This document shows, piece after piece, positions 33,347 to 46,194 of a DNA stretch of 64,000 nt (positions within the stretch are counted from its first letter, which is position 1; every line of letters begins with the position of its first letter). This DNA comes from Trematomus loennbergii. Its lineage: Eukaryota; Chordata; Actinopteri; Perciformes; Nototheniidae. The translations under genes were made by a program, and so were the position numbers. The DNA is taken from contig JAAOOA010000447.1 in assembly GCA_012861695.1 (NCBI GenBank), forward strand, positions 209,001 to 273,000, given 5' to 3'. The notes below the pieces were generated by a model. That model was not told where the DNA came from. It saw only the letters and a program-made list of their open reading frames with translations, and did no database searches.

Positions 33347-33419
33347 TGCTATTTATTGTCTTGCTTATAATAATGATAATAGTCATTTATAAATATCATT
33401 TTAGAGCACACATTTGAAA

Positions 33420-35470
33420 TCGACGATCGGGCTCGATATCCTATGGTTAATTAAAATCAGTAGGCGAGGCTGTAATTTCGCCAGCTGCGAGGCAGAAAAT
33501 AATAGTTTTAACATGCCAACAAGCTGCTGTGTCGTTTATTGCACCTCAAACATTAAAACAAATCCAGAGTGACGTGTTTCTGTACTTCCTCTAAGAAGAA
33601 AGGACAGTAACAGAAGAGCTCTGTGGCTTCAGGCTTGATCGCCGTTCAAATGACAGCGTTGGTTTCCCCAAAAGTGGGCAGAGCTGTAAAGTGACGTAGA
33701 TTTTACTCTCATCTATTATTCAAAACCATTCTATTTATTCTAACGTAAATTACATGCCAGTGTTTTATCTTTTTATTTAGCGATTTGTTTCTGTTGTTTA
33801 ACTGGGAATGTTTTCACATTGAACTGGAAGTACGTCACTTCACTTTGTCTTCTTCGTCCCTTTACGTTCCAGACAATGCATGGCTCAGCGTAACAGACTG
33901 AACAGCGACCCCAGGTGTGTCTACATTGGAATTACATCTTCATTACTGAAGGAAAAATACTTTACCTAGTGTTTGTTAACTGGGTTTTTAATGCAGTTGG
34001 CTTTTCTTAATGGTTACAATATTGCTATGAGTTACAGTATATATCTGAAGCAAATTATGTTTCTGAAGATGTGTAGTCAATTCCACCCTTCAATGTAGCA
34101 TAAATGTGAACTCTCATTACAGGAACAATACCGGAAACAGACGTAGGAAAGATCCTCAGCTCGCTGATTGGATGTTTTAGCCGCAATGCACGTTGGGATA
34201 TGGTGTTTATGCAATGTGAAATCCGAAAACATTTAAAAAAAATAATAATAATACTTTATTCAGAGTGTGCTTGCTTTTCTCTTTGAAAGTCATCACAACG
34301 GCATTGTAATACACGGTTCGGCTGCATTAAATATTACACATCTGCCGTAGTTCTTTATTTATAGAGCCCTGATGAGAAGACTTCTGGACAAACAGGAAGA
34401 ACTGCCGCCGAAACTGAATACGTGACGTGGATCATAAATATATCAACAATTAAACAACATCTTACATTTATTTTCACACAATACGTCTCCTTGCAGTATC
34501 AACACTAATTCGGCTGACTTTTATATTTGATCCGATTGGTAGATAGGTTATATTTACACCATAACGGTGCACAGCTGATAGAACTGGACTTGTAGTTTTT
34601 AAAGATATTACTGATTTTCTTTGAATATAAGAATGTAAATACTGAGTTGAGAGAATAGTCAGGGGATTTGGGTGATGGGAGACACATCTATGGATTCAGA
34701 ATTTCAATAGCTTACTGTTAGATGACGGATATACCTTTCTGTCTGTGATGTTTTACAAATCAGATATTAATGTGTAGAAGTAAAACATGAGAAAAAGTAT
34801 AGCAATATCCTGTAAAATTATGTAAAAACATGAATAAAACTACACATATTCAGATGTTATACATACATAAGTGTCCTACACTAATAATACAAAGTTATTA
34901 TTAGTATACTGTGTGTACCTTGTGTGCACCGCCTAGTGGTTAAAGCACGCTATTGAATTATTTTGTTGAATAATGTTATTTTTGTTGAATAATGTTATTT
35001 GATGAAAAAATATTAAGAGTACATACTTTCATAGGGGAAAGTAGAAGGTCAATGATAGAAATATAGAATATAAAAAATCAAGAAGATACTATAAGTATTG
35101 ATAAACTGAAAAAACACAGGTATTGACTATCCTATTATATTAAAACAAACCTACATTTTAACACATTTTGACTTTCACTTTATTGCTACATTTGTATTAA
35201 TTTGAAGATTTAATTGTTAAATATGTGAATTTCATGTTATAAAAACTGTGTAAAACCATAGAGTTAAAAAAAAACTTGACTGTTAGCATGTTGGGTGCGA
35301 ATTCCTACCAGAGCACAATTCAGATATAAAATGATACTATAACCCACCAGTAACAGCCTGTGGGTTATATAGGAGACATTTGGCTATGCCATGATACATC
35401 TATAAACTAGCTCATAGCTGTCAGCATTCACTGCAGGCAAACCTAATGTGACCATTCACTAATGATTTCT
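33420..35470. other. AT-rich intergenic, no gene seen
   Basis: No coding region recognised. A duplicated 'ttttgttgaataatgttatt' lies near 34960-35000. Confidence 0.45.
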
Positions 35471-35472
35471 AA

Positions 35473-35500
35473 GTAGAAGAAGAAGAAGAAGAAGAAGAAG
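35473..35500. repeat. (GAA)n microsatellite
   Basis: About nine copies of AGA/GAA. Confidence 0.95.
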
Positions 35501-35509
35501 ATATCATGT

Positions 35510-36660
35510 ATTCATCACTCAGAGGGAAATGTCTTCACCCTCTCTGTCATGTTTAAACACATTACACACACAGGGAGGATATACTGTACATGCACAAACA
35601 CACAGAGCATATACATGCACAAACACAACCACATGCGGATAGGAGAGGGGATCGCAGAGAGGCTGCCAGATAGCCGGCTCCAGGGAGCACTTTTGGTGTT
35701 CGGTGCGTTCACAGCCCAAGTAACATTGACCTGCTGATCTCTTTCAACACAAGAAAAAGCTGTGCCAATTTCTGACATCATTTAGCTTTTCAGATGATCA
35801 GAGACGCGAAGCTACCGCAAAGTGCCTTGTGCAGCTAACGGTGATTGGCAGACAGTATGCAAAAAAACATATTGAGTTTCACTGTAAGCGAAAAATGAAA
35901 GGATCTAGAAGTTAAATAACATTACCATCTTGATTGATACTGCTGTACCCCAGCAACAATGTCCTTCATGCCTTTCTGAAAGTGATGTGATCAATCTTTG
36001 ATGTTGGAAACATCATCATGATCACTGTAGCTTTATGTGATATACAGCTTTGCTTATGACATAGACACAACAGTGAAGTGGATAACCACTAAGACTGAAC
36101 TCGGCCATCAGTGAACCTATTAACTGCTGAATGTGTACAATCAGTAGCCAAATACTGTGCTCTGTTCTCATGTGGAAGGAAGCATCTTACCTGTGACAGA
36201 CCATGCTTGGATCGGGCATTGATAACAAAGGCAGTGGCATGTGTTGTCAGATCCTACAATACAAAATGTAGTAACTTGACCTTTGCAGGTATAACATTAC
36301 TCACTGTGACAGAAATATATAACCATTAAATGTATGCACATCTGATGATAAAAACACTGGTGAGATGTGGTGAGCAAAGATAGATAACTAACTCTGACCA
36401 AAACATATCAAACATTAGTATTCCAACAAGACAATAAGCCGTTGTAACTCTTTATGTGTTCATTTAGTTTTGCTAGTACAGCACATAGAAATACATCTTC
36501 ACATATACCTCTAGGTTTTATGAATCATTTGGTGAATTTAAATGAAATATTTTGACATAATATTGATATATAAATGATATGCTAGGCCAATATTAGCCAC
36601 TACTATATCGACCTTTATTTAGCATCCCTTCATTTTCAGTAGATAGTCAACAACAAAGAA
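35510..36660. other. intergenic, no gene seen
   Basis: No coding region recognised on either strand. The open frames here lack known motifs and splice support. Confidence 0.4.
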
Positions 36661-36667
36661 AACATAC

Positions 36668-36790
36668 TTGGTGCACTGTGACAGCTCCATCTTGGTCGAT
36701 GCCCATTTGCTCTTCAACTGAGTCAGGTGTGTGAAGGTTCTGATCCTTGCTGCTGGAGTCGGCTGGAAGCTGATCGGGTTGAATGTTGTC
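36668..36790 (-). CDS. exon of an unidentified C2H2 protein, second exon
   Basis: A 123-bp (41-codon) open block with a CACAG acceptor and GTATG donor, encoding DNIQPDQLPADSSSKDQN then SVEEQMGIDQDGAVTVHQ. It is acidic, Ser/Gln-rich and has no recognised domain. It lies on the same strand 730 bp downstream of the C2H2 exon and is a plausible next exon. Confidence 0.45.
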
Positions 36791-37516
36791 CTGTGTACAA
36801 CATATCAAAGAAACAAGATTGTTTGAAATTGTATTTAGCTTCACTAAAAGAGCAATTTAAATATTGAATTCCTATCTATCTAAGATTATTTTCACATTAA
36901 ACAAACTTTGGGGGTAAGAGTTATTTCAGCAACAATTACTAACTTTAAGTAGTAGCACTTTGTCCATTGTCTGGGTAACACTCTTTATTACATTTTTTCA
37001 GTCCAGAAAACAAAACCATGAAACTTTTTTTTCTAATCAAATCTGAAAATGTATTTATTTTGTTTTAAGTTTAATAGTGGGTAAAGAATTTGGGATGTAT
37101 TTCTGATTAGCTAAAACTGTGAATTCAACAAATCATGTGCAGACCCTGACAGTGATGCACCTTGCAGGATCTTGCAGGGTGAAAAAGTGGAAAACCATAA
37201 TTTTGTGATTTACTGTTGTTTGTAAGTGTGGCCAAACGTTACCAACGTAATGCATATTTTTTAACGTTTTTTTCATCCCCACAAAAACACTACATAGCTA
37301 ACTGCTGAATTAAAAATATATGGTTGACAGATGCCGCCTGCTTGTAGCCTAGCAGATTGATAACTAAATAATAACTAAATGTGGCTGATCAGTATTGGCT
37401 AACGCTATCTGTAACATCACAAAACGTACGAAACTAACCGTGTATCCAAGTTTTTTAAGCACGTGGCCCAACCACTGTAGCTAACAATCTTAGCTGACTT
37501 AGCAGACGTTACTTAC

Positions 37517-37685
37517 TTTTTGCTGCGGTGCTTGGGTTTCCTCCTGTCGGTTTTCATCTCCACGTGTGGCGTCGCCAGGTCTGGTGTCTTCAAGAAGATG
37601 TTGAACGTGTCTTCTCTTTACATGATGGTAGAATGAGTTGTACACTCTATATTCCTCAGTGCATCCATCAATGCCACAGAGCAAC
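37517..37685 (-). CDS. C2H2 zinc-finger exon
   Basis: On the minus strand, between a CTTCAG acceptor and a GTAAGT donor, the frame reads LLCGIDGCTEEYRVYNSFYH and HVKRRHVQHLLEDTRPG. The pattern C-x4-C-x12-H-x4-H is a C2H2 finger. A polar tail DENRQEETQAPQQK follows. Multicopy uncharacterised fish proteins start with similar single or double fingers, and some also carry the SAM-like module found nearby on the plus strand. The remaining exons are not recognised. Confidence 0.55.
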
Positions 37686-37699
37686 CTGAAGTCAGGGCT

Positions 37700-38185
37700 G
37701 CGACTGTGCAGTCAATTAATATGGCTCAATAATCATTTCAGTGAAAAAGTTATAAAAACGCAGCAGATAACGCACCGCCAAAGCATCGTGAAATCTTCCA
37801 AAAGTTAAAGTTATTAAAACGTTTCTGTGTTGGGGAAAATAACTAATGAAGTGGGTTTATCACATTCTCTAGCTGTATAGGGGAGGCCAGTGAGTCATGT
37901 TCCTATATATATATACACGTTATAATAATGCCTGGGAACAACTTGTGGAATGATGTGCATCGAGAAACAGATGTTTGAAATGTTACCTATGACCGCATCA
38001 GTTATTAATATTCCTAACATTTGCAACATATACAATATCTCTGTCACCCCTCTTTAAGAATAGTTGGTACCTTCCAATGGGAACCGCGAAGAGGGTCCAT
38101 TAAGGGCGTGTGTTAGGTCAGGTGCACCTAGCTTCAGGGTTGCTGGCTAGCTTTCCTTCAGGCAGAAGACCTAGGGTCCTTCTCA
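37700..38185. other. intergenic upstream of the C2H2 exon
   Basis: No coding region is seen. A short (TA)n stretch lies at 37903-37915. Confidence 0.4.
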
Positions 38186-38190
38186 GGTCG

Positions 38191-39210
38191 ACTATTTTCA
38201 TTTCCTCGGTCCTCGGTCCTCGGTCCTCGGTCTCACCGGAAGTTGATTTGTCTGCGCCATCTTGAGTAGCGTCCCATGGCTCTTATTTCTGCCGGAGGAC
38301 CGAGGATCGAGGAGCGAGGAGCGATAATGGAGGAGCGATAACCGAGGAACCACCAGACCATCCTCCGGTGAAATCCTCAGAGACTCGCCCCGCCCCCTTA
38401 CTGTGTATCGCTCACTGATTGGACGATGCAGTGCAGCGCACTGATCTGATGCTTCTTGACATGAGAGCAGTTTCCCAGCGGAGTGAAGAAAACACATGAA
38501 ACTCACGGGACTCACTCCTCAGTTCATACTGTGTTCTGTTTCAATGAATGCATCATTCAGTTACAAATATGTGATATATCTGAACAACAAAGTGGTAAAA
38601 AATTATTTTATTCATTTATTGGAAACATTTTCATGATCGCTTTTTCGTTTTACATTTTCATTTATTGTCATTTCCATTCAGTCAGTCATTAAGTGCTATT
38701 TAACATGTTAATTTGCTACATATCCACACAAACAAAGTGATCAATCCAATGAATGTTAATCTAACTGGGTTTTGATAGATAACATATCTCTTTTTCTTCT
38801 CTCAATTATTTTATTTCTATTGTGCACTCTAATCAATATTAATCCAACTATTGTTCGTTTATACATTTTAAGAATGGCGTTTATCTTTTTGAGAATGAGT
38901 TCTTATTTAATGTATTTGGGTCTCCAACAGATGATACAAATGTTTGTGTCAGTAAATGTGTACTAACAGAGGCGGGGGTGTTTGTGAAAACAACGGGGAC
39001 AGAGCTGCTGTCAGACGATCAGCTGTGCAGCGTCATCACAAACGGACGTGGCTTCACGTGACGCTCCGGAGGAAAGGACGTCCCATTGCTCTTAAAACTC
39101 ATTTCCCTGCTTCTCGTGGTTTCCTTCCGTCTCTCCATGCTTCCTGTGGGAGAGACGCAGGGAAACCACGCAAGTGAGGGACGCAAGGATTCCATTGAAT
39201 CGACCTGAGA
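38191..39210. repeat. dispersed repeat R1, copy c
   Basis: The uninterrupted copy. It shows the CCTCGGTCCTCGGTCCTCGG start, the GGAGCGA array, the block missing from R1a, and the terminal hairpin. After 'gaatcgacctgaga' it diverges from copies a and b, which run on for about 140 bp. Confidence 0.85.
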
Positions 39211-39214
39211 AGGA

Positions 39215-40120
39215 CCCTGAACCTCCGCAAGTGATTTCACATTTAACTACGCCATGGATGAACATGGAAGAGATATCACATATTCGGGCATCCTATTGCA
39301 ACTGCAGCATTAAAAGGTAATGTAATTGTGTATGTTATGCTGCACCTCTCCAGCAAGCTTTACATTATTTTAATCGGTTGGACTACAAGTTAGCATGCAA
39401 AGTAAGCTAGCTAGCTGGCTACATATCTAGCGTTAACTTAGCTAATATCTACTGTAAGCTGTTAATAACTGCACAAATGACAAATCGTGGTTAACATTTG
39501 AGTTGATACTGTATTATTGCCAGAAATAATGTCAAGAAGCAAATGAGCCGCGACTGACAGTAAAGTATTTAGCATAGACATCTTTGGCGCCCTTCTTTGT
39601 TGGAGACAGCATTTAAAAATGCGTTGTTGTATGATAGTGCAGGCTATTGAAACTAAACTGTCCTTTGGATATAAGCAGGCTTGGGACGTAAGTTATGCTT
39701 ATTTGAATAAAGATTTCAAGGTAAAGACACTGTTTGAAAATAAGTTGAACTGTCTTTGCTCTTAAACATCAAGATTTGTTTTATTGTACTATAAAACATG
39801 CCGAAAATGTATAACTTTTATAGCCTATGAGATTTTACACATTTGTGTTATGGATTGATCCTAACAACATGCCTCGTTTATTCATTTCCCTGGTGCCTTT
39901 TTATTTTCATTTGGCCAAAATAACTTTAACTCTGGATGAACCTATTGTAACGGCAATCTTTTAAATGTCAATTATAAGTAAGTGCAATACATGTTTTAAT
40001 GTTAAAGAAAATCTTGTGAAGCCAGCCAGAAATGTACATTACTCTTCATTTGATGTGTTTAGATAAATCTGTTATTAGTTGCTTTTTACCTTATTATGAA
40101 CTGTGTGGTTAAATCTGTTT
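39215..40120. other. intergenic or upstream region of the SAM-like gene
   Basis: No coding region is recognised. 'gctagctagctgg' occurs near 39405. This interval would hold the promoter and any first exon of the plus-strand gene that follows. Confidence 0.35.
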
Positions 40121-40124
40121 CCAG

Positions 40125-42919
40125 CTGCTAATATAAGCAGAGACATGCTGCCCAGCCTCTCTAAGGAGGACTTATCTCCTTCCCGGGCCTGAGCACTTCT
40201 TCAGAAGAAGAACCATTTGGAGACTCACTCATGATGAAAATGAGGTCATTCCAGATGCTAACATTTGAGGGACTTTAAACCTGTTACCAAGTAAGCCTTT
40301 CCTCGTCATCATGCAGTTATTTGAAGAAGTGGAGTTTTTTGGTTGTGTTGATTTTCGTTGTTGTCACAGTGTAGTGCTCTTTTCATTGTAAACACCATGA
40401 TATGCATCTTTATACAGGGCCAGGAGACAGACCTGTGTAGACCGAGTACCTCTCATGGGACTTGTGATTTCAGCCCTATTCCCACCCCCCAACCTTCCTT
40501 GTTTCCCTCCTCCTCCTGCCCCAACCCCTCTCCATCCCCCGTCTTTTCTCCACCCTCCTTCCCTCTCAAAGCCCACCACCCCAACATGGTGCCAGCAGAA
40601 CCGTACAGCTTCCTAGTTCACTGTATGTCTTATACACAGACACAGAATTGGAGCAATCACGAAGCACCTTTTCTGAAAAGCAGCGCGCTGGAGAAGAAGG
40701 AGACTACGTCCTTTCCAAAGATCTTCACTGTCGATTAATCAGGAATACAGTCACAAGCATGCTTTCCATGAAAAGAGCAGCTGGGGATGACTTTAACTAT
40801 CCATGCAGCCGTGAACTCACTGTAATGGCCAAGCGTCTAATCGAGTACTACCCAATGCTTCGGGACAGATCTCAAAACAGTAGAGCTGAGTGGGTATGTC
40901 CCTATTCAAGTTTTCAACTCATGGTTCAGACAAGCACTGCAATCATTTGCCTATCAAACTGGGAGTGATGTGTTCCAGTTCAATAAGAGCTCTGTGCAAC
41001 TGCTTGTATGGTGTATTTTGTTTGATACAAGTTTGTTTAATGTGAGTTATAACACAACCTGTTGTGTGTGTGTGTCTTGTAAGGAAACTGTGAAAAAGCA
41101 GCTTTTGGAAAGGGTCCAGAATGTGACAACCCCCAAAAAGAAGCAGGGTTCAACTCCTTCAAGAAAGAGGCCTAGGAGTTGAAGCTTTCAGAGCAGCCAT
41201 GAGACGTCCACTGATGAGACTGATGAATCCACCGCATCAACCTTGATCTTGGAGAGATCACCACCATCTCGATGCAGCGCCCCGGAGGTTGAACAGTTAT
41301 GTGGTAAGTACAGAAATTGAAATAGTAGATGGTTCAATCTCTTCAAGAAAATGTAACAATATCAATAAGCTATTTTAGAACCCTTTTTGATTCAAGATTA
41401 CTCATCGATGTTTGCCCTGTGTCAGTCACTATGGCTGTTTGTGTGTTAATGTCTCATTTACATTTTAACATCAGAAATGAAAATAGTGGGGTTTCTGTTT
41501 TCTAGCATCAGAAACTGAGAGCCCACAGTCCCAGGCGAGACACGATAAGACTCTACAGGCGATGTATAAAACCAAGGCCAGACCAAACAAGATGGATGTT
41601 GCTCAGCTCCTGGACCTCCAAATCCAAGCCAGAAGGGCCTTCATTGACTCTGATGTTACAAAGGAGCAGGCCTTCCAAGATTCTTAAAGCTTATCCTTGC
41701 TTTGGAGAACTGGATCATGGAAGCAAATGTCTTCGTTTTATGTACAACTATGCTTCCTAATTCGGTTAACGTTAGACCAAATTTGAAATGAGAAATGGTA
41801 TGACAATTAAATCAGATCTGTCTCATTATTTATAAATGAATGACTCATATGCTTATTGAATACAAATATTTATTCTGCATAGATATATAAAAACCCTCCA
41901 CTTATTTAAAAGAACACATTTCACAATGTGCTTCTGATACACACAACATTATTTGTTAGTAGTATTGGTCCACAATACGTATTTAAAAATAGTGTGTGCT
42001 TCAGACATACATTTGCAAAAAAAACACATATTTCTATGTGCACTGTAATATGTTTGTTAAGTGACCATTTAAATCACATTATACACATATTCATATTTTT
42101 TGGGGAAATTCAGTTATGAGACGAATTACTAACCCTTGGAATGTAGATTTTAATATTTCTCCTATATATTTTCTCTCTCGTTGTCTTAGCTAATGGATGA
42201 ACTACGGCGGGTCCTCAATCAAGGCAACTCCCGCTTCTTAACGGAACTTAAGCCCGGTGGGGGACCTTTTGTGAGAGGGCACAGTTTTATGGAGTTTTCA
42301 AAAGCTCACGAGGCCTCCGCAGCTTGACAAAGGTGATTATTATCTCTGACCATGTCTGTTTATTAACTGACTGCAGGAAACGGAATGACACTTCTTTTCC
42401 AGCAGTAAAGCACTCAATTGCCATGATGAAGGCTTTAGCAGAGATGTTCCCATCACCTATGGCCCCACCCAAGAAGTTAAGGCATGCAAGTGAGGCTGTG
42501 CTCCACGTCCTTGAGGTAAGAACATTTATAAGAACTTTCTCATGTCGATACAAAGAGTGAAATGTTTGATCATATTTGTTTGCCTTTTTGTGATGATTTC
42601 TTTGTCTGTTTTTGTGTCAGTCTGCAGAAGACCCCAACACCTTTCTCCAGACACGACCACTCTCCAGCCCTGTTGTCATCATCTGCGAAACCAACTGTAT
42701 ACTGGCCATTGGAACCATGCCCGTGCTCATCTTCCCAAAAGAGGACCTTCATGAAAGCGTGATCTCATGTTATTACACCTTTCACCTCACCTATCCTAAG
42801 TGCATTGCAACACTTCTGTGGTGCAGACAGAAGTCCTCTTGGACGCCATTCACGACCGTGACATGACTACTTCATACAAAAAGGCTATGGCCGACTGGAA
42901 AGAGTTCATAAGTGATTAG
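40125..42919 (+). pseudogene. member of a multicopy SAM-domain-like fish family, disrupted
   Basis: Seven exon-like blocks with AG/GT borders: 40125-40290, 40418-40893, 41084-41303, 41506-about 41730, 42190-42332, 42377-42515 and 42621-42919. They code, in order, a SAM-like piece (ISRDMLPSLSKEDL, then GPEHFFRRRTIWRL), YPCSRELTVMAKRLIEYYPM, a basic TTPKKKQGSTPSRKRPR stretch, KMDVAQLLDLQIQARRAF, MDELRRVLNQGNSRF, HSIAMMKALAEMFPSP and FLQTRPLSSPV with YYTFHLTYPKCIATLL, ending KAMADWKEFISD-stop. This order resembles uncharacterised 'SAM domain-containing protein 3-like' fish proteins, by memory only. At least four one-base breaks, an in-frame TGA after RKRPRS, and no clear donor after the fourth block suggest a pseudogene. 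Function is unknown. Confidence 0.6.
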
Positions 42920-43219
42920 GGCACTTATATGAGGGGCCGCTAGGGACATTACTCAGAAATACCGTTCACATACACATGTGAAACACTCTCACACACACAA
43001 CTGAAACCAAAATCATTTACAAACATATGTAAAATCTCTCATATACACATATGAAACGTTCGCATACACATGAAATCCAAAGTTATTCACATACACATGT
43101 GAAACGCACTCATATACACATGTGATACGCACTCACACCTGAAACGCTCTCACACACACATGAAACGCACTGACACACTCACCTGAAACTCTCACACACG
43201 AACGCTCTCCCACAGATAT

Positions 43220-44578
43220 GGGATAGTGCGTTTCATGTGTGTGAGAGCGTTTCAGGTGTGAGTGTGTTTCACGTGTGTGTGTGAGTGCGTTTCATGTGTG
43301 AGTGTGTTTCACGTGTGTGTGTGAGTGCTTTCATGTGTGTGAGAGCGTTTCAGTGTGTGTGTGAGTGCGTTTCATGTGTGTGAGAGCGTTTCATGTGTGA
43401 GTGTGTTTCAGGTGTGTGTGTGAGTGCGTTTCATGTGTGAGTGCGTTTCATGTGTGTGAGAGCGTTCAGGTGTGAGTGTGTTTCACGTGTGTGTGAGTGC
43501 GTTTCATGTGTGAGAGAGCGTTTCATGTGTGAGTGTGTTTCACGTTTGTGTGTGAGTGCGTTTCCTGTGTGTGAGAGCGTTTCAGGTGTGTGTGTGAGTG
43601 CGTTTCATGTGTGTGAGTGCGTTTCATGTGTGAGTGTGTTTCAGGTGTGTGTGTGAGTGCGTTTCATGTGTGAGTGTGTTTCAGGTGTGTGTGTGAGTGC
43701 GTTTCATGTGTGAGTGTGTTTCAGGTGTGTGTGTGAGTGCGTTTCATGTGTGAGTGCGTTTCATGTGTGTGAGAGCGTTTCAGGTGTGAGTGTGTTTCAG
43801 GTGTGTGTGTGAGTGCGTTTCATGTGTGAGTGTGTTTCAGGTGTGGTGTGTGGAGTGCGTTTCATGTGTGAGTGCGTTTCATGTGTGTGAGAGCGTTTCA
43901 TGTGTGAGTGTGTTTCACGTGTGTGTGTGAGTGCATTTCATGTGTGTGAGAGCGTTTCAGGTGTGTGTGTGAGTGCGTTTCATGTGTGAGTGTGTTTTCA
44001 GGTGTGTGTGTGAGTGCGTTTCATGTGTGAGTGCGTTTCATGTGTGTGAGAGCGTTTCAGGTGTGAGTGTGTTTCAGGTGTGAGTGTGTTTCAGGTGTGT
44101 GTGTGAGTGCGTTTCATGTGTGAGTGCGTTTCATGTGTGTGAGAGCGTTTCAGGTGTGAGTGTGTTTCATGTGGAGTGTGTTTCAGGTGTGTGTGTGAGT
44201 GCGTTTCATGTGTGTGAGAGCGTTTCAGGTGTGAGTGTGTTTCACGTGTGTGTGTGAGTGCGTTTCATGTGTGTGAGAACGTTTCAGGTGTGAGTGTGTT
44301 TCACGTGTGTGTGTGAGTGCGTTTCATGTGTGTGAGAGCGTTTCAGGTGTGAGTGTGTTTCACGTGTGTGTGTGAGTGCGTTTCATGTGTGTGAGAACGT
44401 TTCAGGTGTGAGTGTGTTTCACGTGTGTGTGTGATGCGTTTCAGGTGTGTGTGTGTGAGTGCGTTTCACATGTGTATGTGAATAACTTTGGATTTCATGT
44501 GTGTGAGAGCGTTTCATATGTGCATATGAGAGATTTTACATATGTTTGTAATGATGTTGTTTCAGTTGTGTGGTGTGG

Positions 44579-44609
<31 letters not shown>

Positions 44610-45172
44610 TGTGTGTGTGTGAGAGTTTTTCACATGTGTGGTGTGTGAGAGTGTTTCACATGTGTGTGTGTGTGAGTGCGTTTCAGGTGTGTGTGTGTGA
44701 GAGTGTTTCAGTTGTTTGAGAGCGTTTCAGGTGTGTGTGTGAGAGCGTTTCAGGTGTGTGAGAGCGTTTCAGGTGTGAGTGTGTTTCAGGTGTGAGTGTG
44801 TTTCAGGTGGGTGTGTGAGTGCGTTTCTGTGTGTGAGAGGCGTTTCAGGTGTGAGTGGTTTCACGTGTGTGTGTGAGTGCGTTTCATGTGTGTGAGAACG
44901 TTTCAGGTGTGAGTGTGTTTCACGTGTGGTGTGTGAGACGTTTCATGTGTGTGAGTGCGTTTCATGTGTGTGAGAGCGTTTCAGGTGTGTGTGTGAGTGC
45001 GTTTTCATGTGTGTGAGAGCGTTTCAGGTGTGTGTGTGAGAGCATTTCAGGTGTGTGTGTGTGAGTGCGTTTCACATGTATATGTGAATAACTTTGGATT
45101 TCATGTGTGTGAGAGCGTTTCATATGTGCATATGAGAGATTTTTACATAGTTTGTAAATGATTTGGTTTCAG

Positions 45173-45229
<57 letters not shown>

Positions 45230-45890
45230 AGTTTTTCACAGTGTGTGTGTGTGAGAGTGTTTCACATGTGTGTGTGTGTGAGTGCGTTTCAGGTGTGTGT
45301 GTGTGAGAGTGTTTCAGTTGTTTGAGAGCGTTTCAGGTGTGTGTGTGAGAGCGTTTCAGGTGTGTGAGATCGTTTCAGGTGTGTGAGAGCGTTTCATGTG
45401 TGAGTGTGTTTCACGTGTGTGTGTGAGTGCATTTCAGTGTGTGAGAGCGTTTCAGGTGTGTGTGTGAGTGCGTTTCATGTGTGAGGTGTTTCAGGTGTGT
45501 GTGAGTGCGTTTCATGTGTGAGTGCGTTTCATGTGTGTGAGAGCGTTTCAGGTGTGAGTGTGTTTCAGGTGTGAGTGTGTTTCAGGTGTGTGTGTGAGTG
45601 CGTTTCATGTGTGAGTGCGTTTCATGTGTGTGAGAGCGTTTCAGGTGTGAGTGTGTTTCAGGTGTGAGTGTGTTTCAGGTGTGTGTGTGAGTGCGTTTCA
45701 TGTGTGTGAGAGCGTTTCAGGTGTGAGTGGTTTCACGTGTGTGTGTGAGTGCGTTTCATGTGTGTGAGAACGTTTCAGGTGTGAGTGTTTCATGTGTGTG
45801 TGTGAGTGCGTTTCATGTGTGTGAGAGCGTTTCAGTGTGTGTGTGTGAGAGCATTCAGTGTGTGGTGTGTGAGTGCGTTTCACATGTGTA
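43220..45890. repeat. GTTTCA-TGTG satellite, zone 1
   Basis: Irregular tandem units of about 55-60 bp built from GAGTGCGTTTCATGTGTG, GAGAGCGTTTCAGGTGTG and GAGTGTGTTTCACGTGTG. Interrupted by (TG)n at 44570-44625 and 45173-45226. Confidence 0.92.
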
Positions 45891-45981
45891 GTGAAAAACT
45901 TTGGATTTCATTGGTGTGAGAGCGTTTCATATGTGCATATGAGAGATTTTTACATATGTTTGTAAATGATGTTGGTTTCAG

Positions 45982-46016
<35 letters not shown>

Positions 46017-46194
46017 GTGTGTGTGTGTGTGTGTGTGTTGGAGAGTTTTTCACATGTGTGTGTGTGTGAGAGTGTTTCACATGTGTGTGTGGTGAGCGCT
46101 TTTCAGGTGGTGTGTGTGAGATGTTTCAGTTGTTTGAGAGCGTTTCAGGTGTGTGTGAGAGCGTTTCAGGTGTGTGAGAGCGTTTCAGGTGTGT

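Noticed and set aside
34922..34960. tRNA-like 'cgcctagtggttaaagcacg'
   Set aside because: Only a short A-box-like match; no cloverleaf or B box could be followed.
37517..42919. One gene joining the C2H2 exon and the SAM-like exons
   Set aside because: They lie on opposite strands; a single transcript is not possible without inversion.
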